The notes under the pieces are model-generated. The model was not told the DNA's origin, searched no databases, and saw only the letters and a list, made by a program, of their open reading frames with translations. From positions 1 to 64,000 of the forward strand of contig CAKSQF010000005.1 of the NCBI GenBank assembly GCA_934486825.1: a stretch of 64,000 nt of DNA, written 5' to 3'. Positions 52,918 through 61,801 of the stretch are shown piece after piece (the first letter of the stretch is position 1; each line of letters starts with the position of its first letter). The translations under genes and the position numbers were made by a program. Source of the stretch: an uncultured Eubacteriales bacterium. Lineage in GTDB: Bacteria; Bacillota; Clostridia; Oscillospirales; CAG-272.

Positions 52918-53745
52918 TTACAGGCAGATGATGCCCGGAAAAGGAACAAAACGCATTGCAACCACCGCGCCGCAGAGCAGTGTCATCAGAACAAAGGCAA
53001 CTGCGTCCCGCGGAGCAAAGTGAAATGTCTTCATGCGGGTTCTGCCTGTGCCTCCGTGGTAACAGCGACACTCCATCGCCGTCGCAAGTTCGCCCGCATG
53101 TCTTATCGACGATATAAACAGCGGGATGAAAACCGGAAGCAGTGCTTTTGCGCGCGCAAAGAGCGAGCCGCTTTCGAAATCGGCGCCTCTTGCCTTCTGA
53201 GCCGTCATTATCTGGTCGGTCTCATCGACAAGAGTCGGGATGAAACGGAGCGCAATCGTCATCATCATTGCGAATTCGTGAACCGGAAGTCCTATCCTGC
53301 CGAGCGGGGACAGAAGCCTGTCAATGCCGTCGGTGAGTGCGCTCGGCGAGGTCGTGTAGGTTAGAATCACGCTTGAACCGATCAGCAGTGCGACAAGCCG
53401 CAGAGCGATCATCAGTGCGTAAACGATTCCCTCGGCGTAGATGTGTATGAATCTGAATTCAAAAAGCAGAATGTCGCCTGTGTGCCAGAAAATATTGAAA
53501 AAAGATGTGATTATTATAATGAATCTGAGCGGTTTCAGCGATTTCGTCAGCGTTTTTATCGGGATTCTGCCGATCGGCGCAAGAAGAAACGCAACAAGCG
53601 TCAGAGCGGCGATCGTCACAAGATCCTTTGCAAGAAAGACGATCACGATGAAGAAAAGCGAAAGAATCAGCTTGGTGCGCGGGTCAAGTCGGTGAAGCAC
53701 CGAATCACCGGGAAAATACTGACCTATCGTAATGTCTTTAAGCAT
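52918..53745 (-). CDS. ecfT: ECF transporter transmembrane protein EcfT
   Basis: The 275-residue membrane protein is the coupling subunit of energy-coupling factor transporters, joining two ATPases to interchangeable vitamin-binding S components. Start MLKDITIGQYFPGDSVLHRLDPRTKL with GAAAGGAGG upstream; five or so hydrophobic segments; the coupling-helix signatures are AQKARGADFESG and AMECRCYHGGTGRTRM (Ala-Arg-Gly type). It overlaps ecfA2 by 8 bases. No S component lies nearby, as expected of a shared group II-type module whose substrates are set elsewhere. Confidence 0.93.
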   Translation of the reverse strand: MLKDITIGQYFPGDSVLHRLDPRTKLILSLFFIVIVFLAKDLVTIAALTLVAFLLAPIGRIPIKTLTKSLKPLRFIIIITSFFNIFWHTGDILLFEFRFIHIYAEGIVYALMIALRLVALLIGSSVILTYTTSPSALTDGIDRLLSPLGRIGLPVHEFAMMMTIALRFIPTLVDETDQIMTAQKARGADFESGSLFARAKALLPVFIPLFISSIRHAGELATAMECRCYHGGTGRTRMKTFHFAPRDAVAFVLMTLLCGAVVAMRFVPFPGIICL

Positions 53746-54631
53746 GCCGACCCCTCCTTTCGTCAAGCAGGGCGGCAATCGCGCGCTCGGCGTCGTCGAT
53801 GGTGTAGACTCCGTCGGGGAGATCGTATCCCATCCTCCGCAGGTCGTTCATGACAGCGCTTACCTGTGGAATGTCAAGTCCGATCCGGCAAAGCTCGTCG
53901 GCGCGGGCGAAAATGTCCGATCTGTCACCGGACATTGCAAGCTTTCCGTCGTTCATCACTATGATGTCGTCGGTGTAACGCGCCATGTCCTCCATCGAGT
54001 GGCTGACTATAATTACGGTTGCGCCCGTCTTTTCGCGGTATTCGAGCAGTCCGCCGAACACGGTGTCACGACCGATCGGGTCGAGACCGGAGGCGGGTTC
54101 GTCAAGTATGAGTATCTCGGGGCGCATTGCGATTACTCCCGCAATCGCCGCGCGTCGCTTCTGTCCGCCCGAAAGCTCAAAGGGCGACTTGTCCATAAGC
54201 TCCGGCTCAAGTCTTACAAAGCCTGCGGCTTCTTCGACTCTTTCCTTTATCTGCGCCTCGTCAAGTCCCTGATTTTTCGGACCGAAGGAAATGTCCTTGG
54301 CGACCGTTTCGTCAAAAAGCTGATATTCGGGGTACTGGAAAACCAGACCGACTCTGAATCTGATCGATCTCAGTGTTTTTTTGTCGGAAAATATGTCCTC
54401 TCCGAGGACGGTTATCTTTCCCTCGTCCGGCTTCAGCAGACCGCATATCATCTGTACGAGGGTGGATTTGCCCGAGCCGGTATGACCGATTATTCCGGTT
54501 ATCGACGATTTTTTTACCGAAACCGAGACGTTGTCAACCGCCTTTTTGTAAAAAACGGTGTTTTTTCCGTAGCTGTAACTGACACCCGACAGGCTGACCG
54601 CAGTCGTCGGGTCTGTTGATAGTATTTGCAT
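53738..54631 (-). CDS. ecfA2: ECF transporter ATPase EcfA2
   Basis: The 297-residue ABC ATPase has Walker A GHTGSGKSTLVQ, a Q-loop near VFQYPEYQLF, signature ELSGGQKRRAAIAG, Walker B EILILDEPASGLDP and the switch His in VSHSMEDMA. YPEYQLF and the C-terminal extension are typical of EcfA2. It pairs with EcfA1, encoded 36 bases upstream, to power EcfT. Confidence 0.93.
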   Translation of the reverse strand: MQILSTDPTTAVSLSGVSYSYGKNTVFYKKAVDNVSVSVKKSSITGIIGHTGSGKSTLVQMICGLLKPDEGKITVLGEDIFSDKKTLRSIRFRVGLVFQYPEYQLFDETVAKDISFGPKNQGLDEAQIKERVEEAAGFVRLEPELMDKSPFELSGGQKRRAAIAGVIAMRPEILILDEPASGLDPIGRDTVFGGLLEYREKTGATVIIVSHSMEDMARYTDDIIVMNDGKLAMSGDRSDIFARADELCRIGLDIPQVSAVMNDLRRMGYDLPDGVYTIDDAERAIAALLDERRGRHA

Positions 54632-54667
54632 ATCAGATGGTATCTCCGTTGTATTCCTGTGCGATGC

Positions 54668-55522
54668 TTACGGCTTTCCGAGCAACCGGGCGATCGCATC
54701 GACCGCAGTCTCACGGTCGATTATGCCGGACGGCAGGTCAAAGCCGCGCTTTTGCAGTCTGTATATAAGCTCGCTTGCCTGCGGGACGGCGAGTCCGAGC
54801 GAGTGAAGCTTTTCGACCTGCGAAAATATCCGCGTCGGACTGCCGTCCATTATGATCCTGCGCTCGTCGAGGACGACGACTCTGTCGGCGAGAACCGCCT
54901 CGTCCATATTGTGGGTAATCGTGATTATCGTTATGCCTTTTTCCCGGTTGAGCATCCGCATGATCTTCATCACGTCGGCTCTGCCGAGCGGGTCGAGCAT
55001 TGCGGTCGATTCGTCGAAAATAATGCAGTCGGGAAGCATGGCAAGTATGCCCGCGATGGCGACCCGCTGTTTCTGACCGCCCGACAGCTTGTGCGGCGCA
55101 TGGTGCGCGTATTCGCTCATGCCGACGGCGGCAAGCGCGTCATCGACGCGGACTCTTATCTGTTCGGGCGGGATGCCGAGATTTTCGGGTCCGAACGCCA
55201 CATCCTCTTCCACAACCGTCGAAACAAGTTGGTTGTCGGGATTCTGAAAAACCATTCCGAGCGATCTTCTGACCTCCAGAATGTCGTCGTCGGTCATTTC
55301 GGGACTGTATTTTATCCCGTTTACCGTTATCTCTCCCGATGTCGGCTCAAGCACGAGCGCAAGGATCCGCGCAAGCGTCGATTTTCCCGAGCCGTTGCGC
55401 CCGAGCACGGCTGTGAACGATCCCTTTTCAATGCTCAGATCGAGATTTTCAAGCACCGGGATCGGTTTGCCGTCGTCGTCGGTGTATGAAAAACAGAGAT
55501 TTTTTATTTCAATATAGGGCAT
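54668..55522 (-). CDS. ecfA1: ECF transporter ATPase EcfA1
   Basis: The 284-residue ABC ATPase has Walker A GRNGSGKSTLARIL, Q-loop VFQNPDNQLV, signature KLSGGQKQRVAIAG, Walker B CIIFDESTAMLDP and switch His ITHNMDEAV. NPDNQLVSTVVEEDVAFGPENLG is characteristic of EcfA1. In Walker B the usual DEPT reads DESTAMLDP, as in many EcfA1 proteins. GAAAGG precedes the ATG. Confidence 0.93.
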   Translation of the reverse strand: MPYIEIKNLCFSYTDDDGKPIPVLENLDLSIEKGSFTAVLGRNGSGKSTLARILALVLEPTSGEITVNGIKYSPEMTDDDILEVRRSLGMVFQNPDNQLVSTVVEEDVAFGPENLGIPPEQIRVRVDDALAAVGMSEYAHHAPHKLSGGQKQRVAIAGILAMLPDCIIFDESTAMLDPLGRADVMKIMRMLNREKGITIITITHNMDEAVLADRVVVLDERRIIMDGSPTRIFSQVEKLHSLGLAVPQASELIYRLQKRGFDLPSGIIDRETAVDAIARLLGKP

Positions 55523-55546
55523 TTTTGCACTAAAAACCTTTCTTGC

Positions 55547-56425
55547 TTAGTTGCGCTCCGCGGTCCATCTTGCCGCCGCGCCGCAGGGAAGCGTCGCGCC
55601 GCTCGCCGTGACCGGCAGACCTATCTCGTCGGATGCGATCTTCCCTCCGTGAGTCTTTCCGACCGTCATCGAAAGTATGTATCCCATGGTTGACGGCGAA
55701 AGTCCGGTGGTGTATGTGTTGAGCAGGACAAACAGCGGCTTTTCCGACAGGACGCCGCAACAGAGATTTACAAAATCGTAAATGTTGTCTTCAAGCTTCC
55801 ACAGTTCGCCGGTCGGTCCTCTGCCGTATGACGGCGGGTCCATAATTACTGCATCGTAAAAGCTTGAGCGTCTGATCTCGCGTTCGACGAATTTGCGGCA
55901 GTCATCGACTATCCAGCGTATCGGAGCGTCCGACAGCCCGGAAAGCGCGGCGTTTTCTCTCGCCTGCGCGACCATTCCCTTTGCCGCATCGACATGTGTG
56001 ACCGACGCTCCCGCCTTTGCGGCGGCGACCGTCGCTCCCCCCGTATATGCGAACAGATTGAGCACACGTATCGGTCTGCCGGCGTTTTTTATCAGATCGC
56101 CGAACCATTCCCAGTTTGCCGCCTGCTCGGGGAAAAGCCCGGTGTGCTTGAAGCCCATCGGCTTTATCTTGAATTCAAGACCGAGGGAGTCATATCCGAC
56201 CGTCCATTCCTCGGGCAGATTTGCGGTCCCGTCCCAGTGACCGCCTCCCGACTTCGAACGCATATAGGAGGCGTCCGCTCTTTTCCAGAGCGGAGAAGCC
56301 GCGCTGTTTTTCCATATGACCTGCGGGTCGGGACGGACGAGCGTGTATTTTCCCCAGCGTTCAAGCCGTTTGCCGTCGGTGCAGTCGATCAGCTCGTAGT
56401 CCTTCCATTTGTCTGCTGTAAACAT
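55547..56425 (-). CDS. Class I SAM-dependent methyltransferase (RlmI/PF10672-like)
   Basis: The 292-residue protein has an N-terminal beta-rich part and a Rossmann methyltransferase domain: VLNLFAYTGGATVAAAKAGA (motif I), THVDAAKGMVAQARENAALSGL, DDCRKFVERE and DAVIMDPPSYGRG (motif IV). The VDAAKGMVAQARENA and DPPSYGRG patterns match enzymes methylating cytosine or related bases of rRNA. The exact target is unknown. It lies between ruvB and ecfA1 in the operon. Confidence 0.85.
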   Translation of the reverse strand: MFTADKWKDYELIDCTDGKRLERWGKYTLVRPDPQVIWKNSAASPLWKRADASYMRSKSGGGHWDGTANLPEEWTVGYDSLGLEFKIKPMGFKHTGLFPEQAANWEWFGDLIKNAGRPIRVLNLFAYTGGATVAAAKAGASVTHVDAAKGMVAQARENAALSGLSDAPIRWIVDDCRKFVEREIRRSSFYDAVIMDPPSYGRGPTGELWKLEDNIYDFVNLCCGVLSEKPLFVLLNTYTTGLSPSTMGYILSMTVGKTHGGKIASDEIGLPVTASGATLPCGAAARWTAERN

Positions 56426-56457
56426 GTCTTTCAGTAAAAATCCTTTTCAAAAATGAG

Positions 56458-57519
56458 TCAGTCGAATATTCCCACCTGATCGGAGGGAGCGGCGGCGGCT
56501 CCGCCCGTCGGTCGGAACTCTATGCCGAGATGCTCGTATGCAAGTCTTGTCGCGCATCTGCCGCGCGGCGTTCTTGACAGAAAACCGATCTGCATGAGAT
56601 AAGGCTCGTAAACGTCTTCGATCGTCACCGATTCCTCGCCGACCGACGCCGCGAGCGTTTCAAGTCCGACCGGTCCGCCTCCGTACAGTCTGATTATGGT
56701 GCCGAGCATGCGTCTGTCAACATTGTCAAGTCCGAGCTCGTCGATTTCAAGCGCCGTCAGCGCATATTTTGCGATGTCGCCGTCGATTATGCCCTTGCCC
56801 TTGACCTGCGCGAAATCGCGGACGCGTTTGAGCAGGCGGTTTGCAATACGCGGCGTGCCGCGCGAGCAGAGCGCGATCTGCCGCGCTCCGTCCGGGGTTA
56901 TGTTGAATTCGAGAATTTTTGCCGATCTCGTCACTATCCGGGTAAGCTCGTCCGGATTGTAAAGCTCCAGCTTGAGCACTACCCCGAATCTGTCGCGGAG
57001 CGGCGTCGAGAGCTGTCCGGCACGGGTCGTTGCCCCGATAAGTGTGAAATGAGGCAGCTTCATGCGGAAGGAACGCGCGGCGGGACCTTTGCCGATAATT
57101 ATGTCTATCTCAAAATCCTCCATGGCAGGGTAGAGAACCTCTTCGACAAGTCTCGGAAGTCTGTGTATCTCGTCGATGAAGAGGATGTCGTTCTCCTGAA
57201 GGTTTGTGAGCAGTGCGACGAGGTCGCCTGCCTTTTCGATCGCGGGTCCCGAGGTTATGCGGATGTTGACATTCATTTCGTTGGCGATTATACCCGAAAG
57301 GGTCGTTTTTCCGAGTCCGGGAGGACCGTAGAGCAGGACATGGTCGAGCATGTCCCCTCTCATACGTGCCGCTTCTATATAAATTTTCAGATTTTCCTTT
57401 GCCTTTGCCTGTCCGATATATTCGTCCAGCCTCTGCGGACGCAGTGTCAGCTCGGTTTCCGAATCGTTTTCGTTGAACTGCGTGCTCAGCATCCGGTTGT
57501 CAAGTTCGAAATCTTCCAT
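56458..57519 (-). CDS. ruvB: Holliday junction branch migration ATPase RuvB
   Basis: The 353-residue AAA+ motor drives branch migration with RuvA. It has LRPQRLDEYIGQAKAKENL, Walker A LYGPPGLGKTTLSGII, Walker B FIDEIHRL, sensor I GATTRAGQLSTPLRDRFG and the winged-helix end with LMQIGFLSRTPRGR. It lies 13 bases after ruvA. Confidence 0.97.
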   Translation of the reverse strand: MEDFELDNRMLSTQFNENDSETELTLRPQRLDEYIGQAKAKENLKIYIEAARMRGDMLDHVLLYGPPGLGKTTLSGIIANEMNVNIRITSGPAIEKAGDLVALLTNLQENDILFIDEIHRLPRLVEEVLYPAMEDFEIDIIIGKGPAARSFRMKLPHFTLIGATTRAGQLSTPLRDRFGVVLKLELYNPDELTRIVTRSAKILEFNITPDGARQIALCSRGTPRIANRLLKRVRDFAQVKGKGIIDGDIAKYALTALEIDELGLDNVDRRMLGTIIRLYGGGPVGLETLAASVGEESVTIEDVYEPYLMQIGFLSRTPRGRCATRLAYEHLGIEFRPTGGAAAAPSDQVGIFD

Positions 57520-57532
57520 GTGCCCTCCGTTA

Positions 57533-58144
57533 TTACTTCATGAGCCGTTTCAGACCCTCGCGTATCAGTGTCTCGGTGTCGAGACCGCTGTCAAGCGAGG
57601 CGAGCGCGTAATTTGCTTCCGCGCGTGAATAGCCGAGCACCATAAGTGCCGCCTGAGCGTCGGTAACGGCCGAATTGCCGGTGTCGGGGATGTCTTTCGT
57701 GAGGCTGCCGCCGCCGTCTGCAGGAGCACTGCCGATCGCCTTGCCGATCTTGTCCTTCAGTTCGAGGACGACTCTTGCGGCTGTCTTGGCTCCGACGCCG
57801 TTGGCTTTTGCTATCGACTTGGCGTCTCCCGACATCACGGCACCCGAAAGACGTGGCGGCGTCAGCACCGAAAGGATTGCCATTGCCGCCTTCGGTCCGA
57901 CGCCCGAAACCGAGATAAGAAGCTCAAAGGCTGTTTTCTCTTCTTCGTTGGCAAAGCCGAAAAGTTCCATCGCGTCCTCGCGGACCGAAAAATATGTGAA
58001 AAGCTTTGCGGGAGAGCCTTCCTTGCCCGCAAGAGCCGAAAAGGTGTTTGACGAAACGGTAAGCCTGTAACCGACTCCGCCGGCGTCTATGACGGCGGTT
58101 GAAAGCGAGAGCAGTGCAAGCGTTCCCGAAATATAGTAATACAT
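57533..58144 (-). CDS. ruvA: Holliday junction helicase subunit RuvA
   Basis: The 203-residue tetrameric junction-binding protein starts MYYYISGTLALLS, has REDAMELFGF with the acidic pin region and helix-hairpin-helix LISVSGVGPKAAMAILS, then a C-terminal domain (QAALMVLGYSRAEANYAL) that contacts RuvB. It lies between ruvC (29 bases) and ruvB (13 bases). Confidence 0.96.
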   Translation of the reverse strand: MYYYISGTLALLSLSTAVIDAGGVGYRLTVSSNTFSALAGKEGSPAKLFTYFSVREDAMELFGFANEEEKTAFELLISVSGVGPKAAMAILSVLTPPRLSGAVMSGDAKSIAKANGVGAKTAARVVLELKDKIGKAIGSAPADGGGSLTKDIPDTGNSAVTDAQAALMVLGYSRAEANYALASLDSGLDTETLIREGLKRLMK

Positions 58145-58173
58145 AGATGATACTCCTTTGCGATCGTCGCAGA

Positions 58174-58674
58174 TCAGCGAAGATTGTAGAATTCCTTAAG
58201 ACGGCTGCCGCCTGTGTGGGCATGACAGATTGCGATCGCAAGCGCGTCGCAGGTGTCGTCGAGCTTCGGCGGATTTGCAAGACCGAGGAAGGTTTTGACC
58301 ATCAGCATGACCTGCGCCTTTGTCGCCTTGCCGTATCCGACCACCGACTGCTTCACCTGAAGAGGGGTGTATTCGAAGATTCCGACTCCTTTTTCGGCGG
58401 CGGCAAGCAGGATCACGCCTCTTGCCTCGGCGACGATTATCCCGGTCGTCGCGTTGGTGTTGAAGAAAAGCTCCTCAACCGCCATTGCGTCCGGACGGTA
58501 AAGCTCTATAAGCCCGGTAAGCTCGCGGTGTATCTGCATAAGACGGCTTTCGACCGGAGTGTGTGCGGGCGTCTGTATCGAGCCGAAGGCGAGAGTGCGA
58601 AAACGTGAATTTTTGTATTCGATGACCCCGTAGCCGACGATGGCTATTCCGGGATCGATACCGAGTATTATCAT
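58174..58674 (-). CDS. ruvC: Crossover junction endonuclease RuvC
   Basis: The 166-residue Holliday junction resolvase begins MIILGIDPGIAIVGYGVIE with the first catalytic Asp; AVEELFFNTNATTGI carries the catalytic Glu, and LDDTCDALAIAICH the C-terminal Asp pair. The frame opens at 58710 but the family N-terminus and GGAGG place the start at 58674. First gene of the long minus-strand operon ruvC-ruvA-ruvB and onward. Confidence 0.96.
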   Translation of the reverse strand: MIILGIDPGIAIVGYGVIEYKNSRFRTLAFGSIQTPAHTPVESRLMQIHRELTGLIELYRPDAMAVEELFFNTNATTGIIVAEARGVILLAAAEKGVGIFEYTPLQVKQSVVGYGKATKAQVMLMVKTFLGLANPPKLDDTCDALAIAICHAHTGGSRLKEFYNLR

Positions 58675-58713
58675 AAAAGCAGACCTCCGGCTTCCGGCAC
58701 AATATATCATCTT

Positions 58714-58722
58714 ATTATATCA
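58714..58722 (-). promoter_or_regulatory. Extended -10 promoter of the ruvC operon
   Basis: On the minus strand TGATATAAT is an extended -10 element; the -35 is poor. The rest of 58675-58888 has only the proC terminator. Confidence 0.5.
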
Positions 58723-58755
58723 TACAATAAGTGCTTTTCGGCAAAAGAATTTGTA

Positions 58756-58806
58756 AATTTTTTTAGAAAAAGCCCGCGGATACGGTCTGCGTCCGTATCC
58801 GCGGGT
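58756..58806 (-). terminator. Terminator of proBAC
   Basis: CCCGCGGATACGG and CCGTATCCGCGGG form a 13-base-pair stem; the minus-strand tail is CTTTTTCTAAAAAAATTT. Confidence 0.85.
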
Positions 58807-58888
58807 CACTTGCTTATTCTTCTGCAAGTCTGATCTCTATTGCGGCAACTCCCGCCGCCGGGAGGGTATGGATCCTCCTTAAAATCGG

Positions 58889-59707
58889 TTATTTGTTCTT
58901 TTTTCCGAGTTCTGCGGTTTTGTTCTTCGATGCGACCACCGCATCCGATACCGCCGCCCGAAGAGCGTATCTTTCAAGCACCGATACTCCTTCGATCGTG
59001 CTTCCTCCGGGCGAGCAGACCTCGTCGCGCAGCAGATCGGGGTGCTTTTTGCTTGTAAGAATCAGCTTGGCGGCTCCCGCAACCGTTGCAGCCGCAAGCT
59101 TCAGAGAAACCTCGCGTGAAAGTCCGCAGCGTACTCCGCCGTCGGCGAGTGCGTCTGTAAATATATCCGCAAAGGCGGGCGAGCATCCGGAGAGCGCCGA
59201 GCCTGCGTCAAAAAGCGATTCGTCAAGCGGGACAAATTCGCCGGACGCCGACATCAGTTCGAGAAAACGATCGGTGATCGCTCCCTTTGCCGCGTCGTTG
59301 CAGGTGTAGAGCACAATGCCCATGCCGATCGATACGGGAGTGTTGGGCATGATGCGTATTATCGGACAGTCAAAGCCGAGCATTTCGGCGATCGAGCCGA
59401 TCGTCACTCCCGCCGCCATGCTGACCACGCAGGGCGGATTGCCGGCGCGTCCCTTCAGCGTGTCCGCTATTTCGGAGATGACTCCTCCGATGATCTGCGG
59501 CTTCACGCCGAGGATTACATAGTCGGACAGGCGCGCGACGCAAATGTTGTCGCCGGCGTCACAGCCGAGTGTATCGGCAAGCTTTTTTGCCTTTTCGGGT
59601 GTTCTGCATGAGAGCAGGAGCGAATCGGTGCGTTCAGAGGCGGCGCGAGCAAGCGCCGAACCCATGTTCCCGATTCCGATAAAGCCGAGTGAGTAGTTTT
59701 TCTTCAT
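58889..59707 (-). CDS. proC: Pyrroline-5-carboxylate reductase
   Basis: The 272-residue enzyme reduces pyrroline-5-carboxylate to proline with NAD(P)H. It has the N-terminal loop LGFIGIGNMGSALA, VILGVKPQ, MAAGVTIGSI, IRIMPNTPVSIGMG and the C-terminal EVCSPGGSTIEGVSVLE signature. It lies 23 bases after proA and completes the proB-proA-proC pathway. Confidence 0.96.
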   Translation of the reverse strand: MKKNYSLGFIGIGNMGSALARAASERTDSLLLSCRTPEKAKKLADTLGCDAGDNICVARLSDYVILGVKPQIIGGVISEIADTLKGRAGNPPCVVSMAAGVTIGSIAEMLGFDCPIIRIMPNTPVSIGMGIVLYTCNDAAKGAITDRFLELMSASGEFVPLDESLFDAGSALSGCSPAFADIFTDALADGGVRCGLSREVSLKLAAATVAGAAKLILTSKKHPDLLRDEVCSPGGSTIEGVSVLERYALRAAVSDAVVASKNKTAELGKKNK

Positions 59708-59730
59708 TGCTTTTTCCTCTTTTGCGGAGA

Positions 59731-60990
59731 TTATCTGCGGGTCTGTCCGTCTCCGCGGATGACATATTTGTAGGAAGTCAGCTCACAGAGTCCGACCGGA
59801 CCTCTTGCGTGCAGCTTCTGCGTCGATATTCCCATTTCACAGCCGAGACCGAACTGACCGCCGTCTGTGAATCTCGTTGAGGCGTTTACATATACAGCCG
59901 CGCTGTCAACCGAAGCCGTGAATATATCGGCGGCGGCACTGTCCTCGGTGATTATCGCCTCCGAGTGACCTGTCGAGTGCTTCGCTATGTGTTTTGTCGC
60001 CTCTCCGACCGAGCCGACAACCCCCACGGCAAGGATGTAATCGAGAAATTCGGTATCAAAATCACCGTCTCCCGCAGGCACTCCGTCGATAATTCCGGCG
60101 GCGGTGCGGTCGAGCCGAAGCTCTACCGGAGGAAGAGATGCGGCAATGCGGTCGTCCGTGAGCCTCTTTTTCAGGGCGGGAAGAAAGTCGCCCGCTATAT
60201 CCGAGTGGACAAGGCAGACTTCTGCGGCATTGCATACCGACGGACGCTGTGCCTTGGCGTTTTCGATTATGTCAAGCGCTTTTGCAGTGTCGGCGGCACG
60301 GTCAACATATATGTGACATATTCCGGTTCCGGTACGCAGTACGGGGACCTTTGCGTTTTGCACACAGCTTGAAATCAGTCCCGCGCCCCCCCTCGGAATG
60401 AGCAGATCGACAAGTCCGACCGCCTCCATGATCTCGTTTGCAGAGCGGTGGTCGGTGTCGCTTACAAGGCAGATGCAGTCGGTCGGAAGCGAGCATGCCG
60501 CAAGACCGCGGCGCATCGCCGAGACTATTGCCGTTGACGAAAGGATCGCGTCCCTTCCGGTACGCAGAAGGCAGGAGTTGCCCGATTTTATGCAGAGCGC
60601 CGCCGCGTCCGAGGTGACGTTCGGACGGCTCTCGTAGATAATCGCTATCAGTCCGATCGGAACCGATATTTTTTCAAGCGACAGACCGTTGTAAAGGGTC
60701 CGTTTTTCAAGGATTCTGCCGACCGGGTCGGGAAGTGCCGCAACCGCACGGATGCCGTCCGCCATGTCATTTATGCGCTTTTCGTTCAGCATGAGGCGGT
60801 CGATCATTGCGGGGGACAGATGTTCCGACGCTCTGCGCACATCTTCGGCGTTGGCATCAAGAATTGCATCAATGCTTCCGATAATCTCATCAGCCATTGC
60901 ATACAGCGCGGCGTTTTTAAGCTCTGTGTCAGCCGTGCGGACCGCGTCCGCCGACCGCTTGGCGGCAAGGATAAGCTCACCTGTTGTCAT
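59731..60990 (-). CDS. proA: Glutamate-5-semialdehyde dehydrogenase
   Basis: The 419-residue enzyme reduces glutamyl-5-phosphate to the semialdehyde. Landmarks are IGLIAIIYESRPNVTSDAA in part, LIPRGGAGLI, the catalytic Cys in RPSVCNAAE, and FGLGCEMGISTQKLHARGPVGL at the C-terminus. The ATG at 60990 has AAAGGAG and overlaps the end of proB by 14 bases, so the two are translationally coupled. Confidence 0.95.
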   Translation of the reverse strand: MTTGELILAAKRSADAVRTADTELKNAALYAMADEIIGSIDAILDANAEDVRRASEHLSPAMIDRLMLNEKRINDMADGIRAVAALPDPVGRILEKRTLYNGLSLEKISVPIGLIAIIYESRPNVTSDAAALCIKSGNSCLLRTGRDAILSSTAIVSAMRRGLAACSLPTDCICLVSDTDHRSANEIMEAVGLVDLLIPRGGAGLISSCVQNAKVPVLRTGTGICHIYVDRAADTAKALDIIENAKAQRPSVCNAAEVCLVHSDIAGDFLPALKKRLTDDRIAASLPPVELRLDRTAAGIIDGVPAGDGDFDTEFLDYILAVGVVGSVGEATKHIAKHSTGHSEAIITEDSAAADIFTASVDSAAVYVNASTRFTDGGQFGLGCEMGISTQKLHARGPVGLCELTSYKYVIRGDGQTRR

Positions 60991-61765
60991 CGGCTTTCTC
61001 CTTTCTGCCGACAAAATAAGTGCCGACGCTTTTTCCGTCAAAAATGTCGTAAAGATATTCGGGATGCTCTCCGTTGGCGATAACCATCGGTATGCCCGCC
61101 GCCGTCGTGATCAATGCGGCATGGAGCTTTGTTGCCATTCCGCCGGTGCCGAGCGAGCCGTTTGACCCTCCCGCGATCGAGATTATGTCGGGAGTGATTT
61201 CTTCGACTCTCGGAATAACGGTCGCGTCCGGGTGAGTGTGCGGGTCTGCGGTATAAAGCCCGTCTATGTCTGACAGCAGTACCAGCAGATCGGCGGACAG
61301 CGAGCAGGCAACGATCGCCGCAAGCGTATCGTTGTCGCCGACCGATATCTCGTCGGTTGCGACCGTGTCGTTTTCGTTGATTATCGGCAGTGCCGACAGC
61401 TCAAGCAGACGGAAAACCGTGTTGTGAAAGTTTTTTCTGCGCTCGTCCGATTTAAGGTCGGCACCTGTTATCAGCAGCTGAGCCGCCGTGTGATTGTACT
61501 GACCGAACAGCCTGTCGTAGCTGTCCATAAGCTCGCACTGTCCGACTGCCGCCGCCGCCTGCTTTGTCGGCATATCGGTGGGGCGGCTCGCAAGCTTCAG
61601 CTTGCCCATGCCCATTGCGATGGCTCCCGACGATACGAGCACGATTTCGTGCCCTGCGTTTTTCAGATCGCTGACCGTCTTGCAGAGCTTTTCCACACGT
61701 CGGATGTTCATGTTTCCCGTGGTGTGCGTCAGCGATGATGTTCCTATTTTTATGACTGTTCTCAT
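60977..61765 (-). CDS. proB: Glutamate 5-kinase without PUA domain
   Basis: The 262-residue amino-acid kinase phosphorylates glutamate, the first proline step. It has VIKIGTSSLT, VSSGAIAMGMGKL, INENDTVATDEI, GDNDTLAAIVA and GTGGMATKLHAA. The protein ends soon after the kinase domain and lacks the C-terminal PUA domain of longer ProB proteins. It is followed by proA with a 14-base overlap and preceded by the surface protein gene. Confidence 0.95.
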   Translation of the reverse strand: MRTVIKIGTSSLTHTTGNMNIRRVEKLCKTVSDLKNAGHEIVLVSSGAIAMGMGKLKLASRPTDMPTKQAAAAVGQCELMDSYDRLFGQYNHTAAQLLITGADLKSDERRKNFHNTVFRLLELSALPIINENDTVATDEISVGDNDTLAAIVACSLSADLLVLLSDIDGLYTADPHTHPDATVIPRVEEITPDIISIAGGSNGSLGTGGMATKLHAALITTAAGIPMVIANGEHPEYLYDIFDGKSVGTYFVGRKEKADDNR

Positions 61766-61801
61766 TTGAAAATGCCTTTGCTTTGTGGGATTTGCCGCTT
61801 G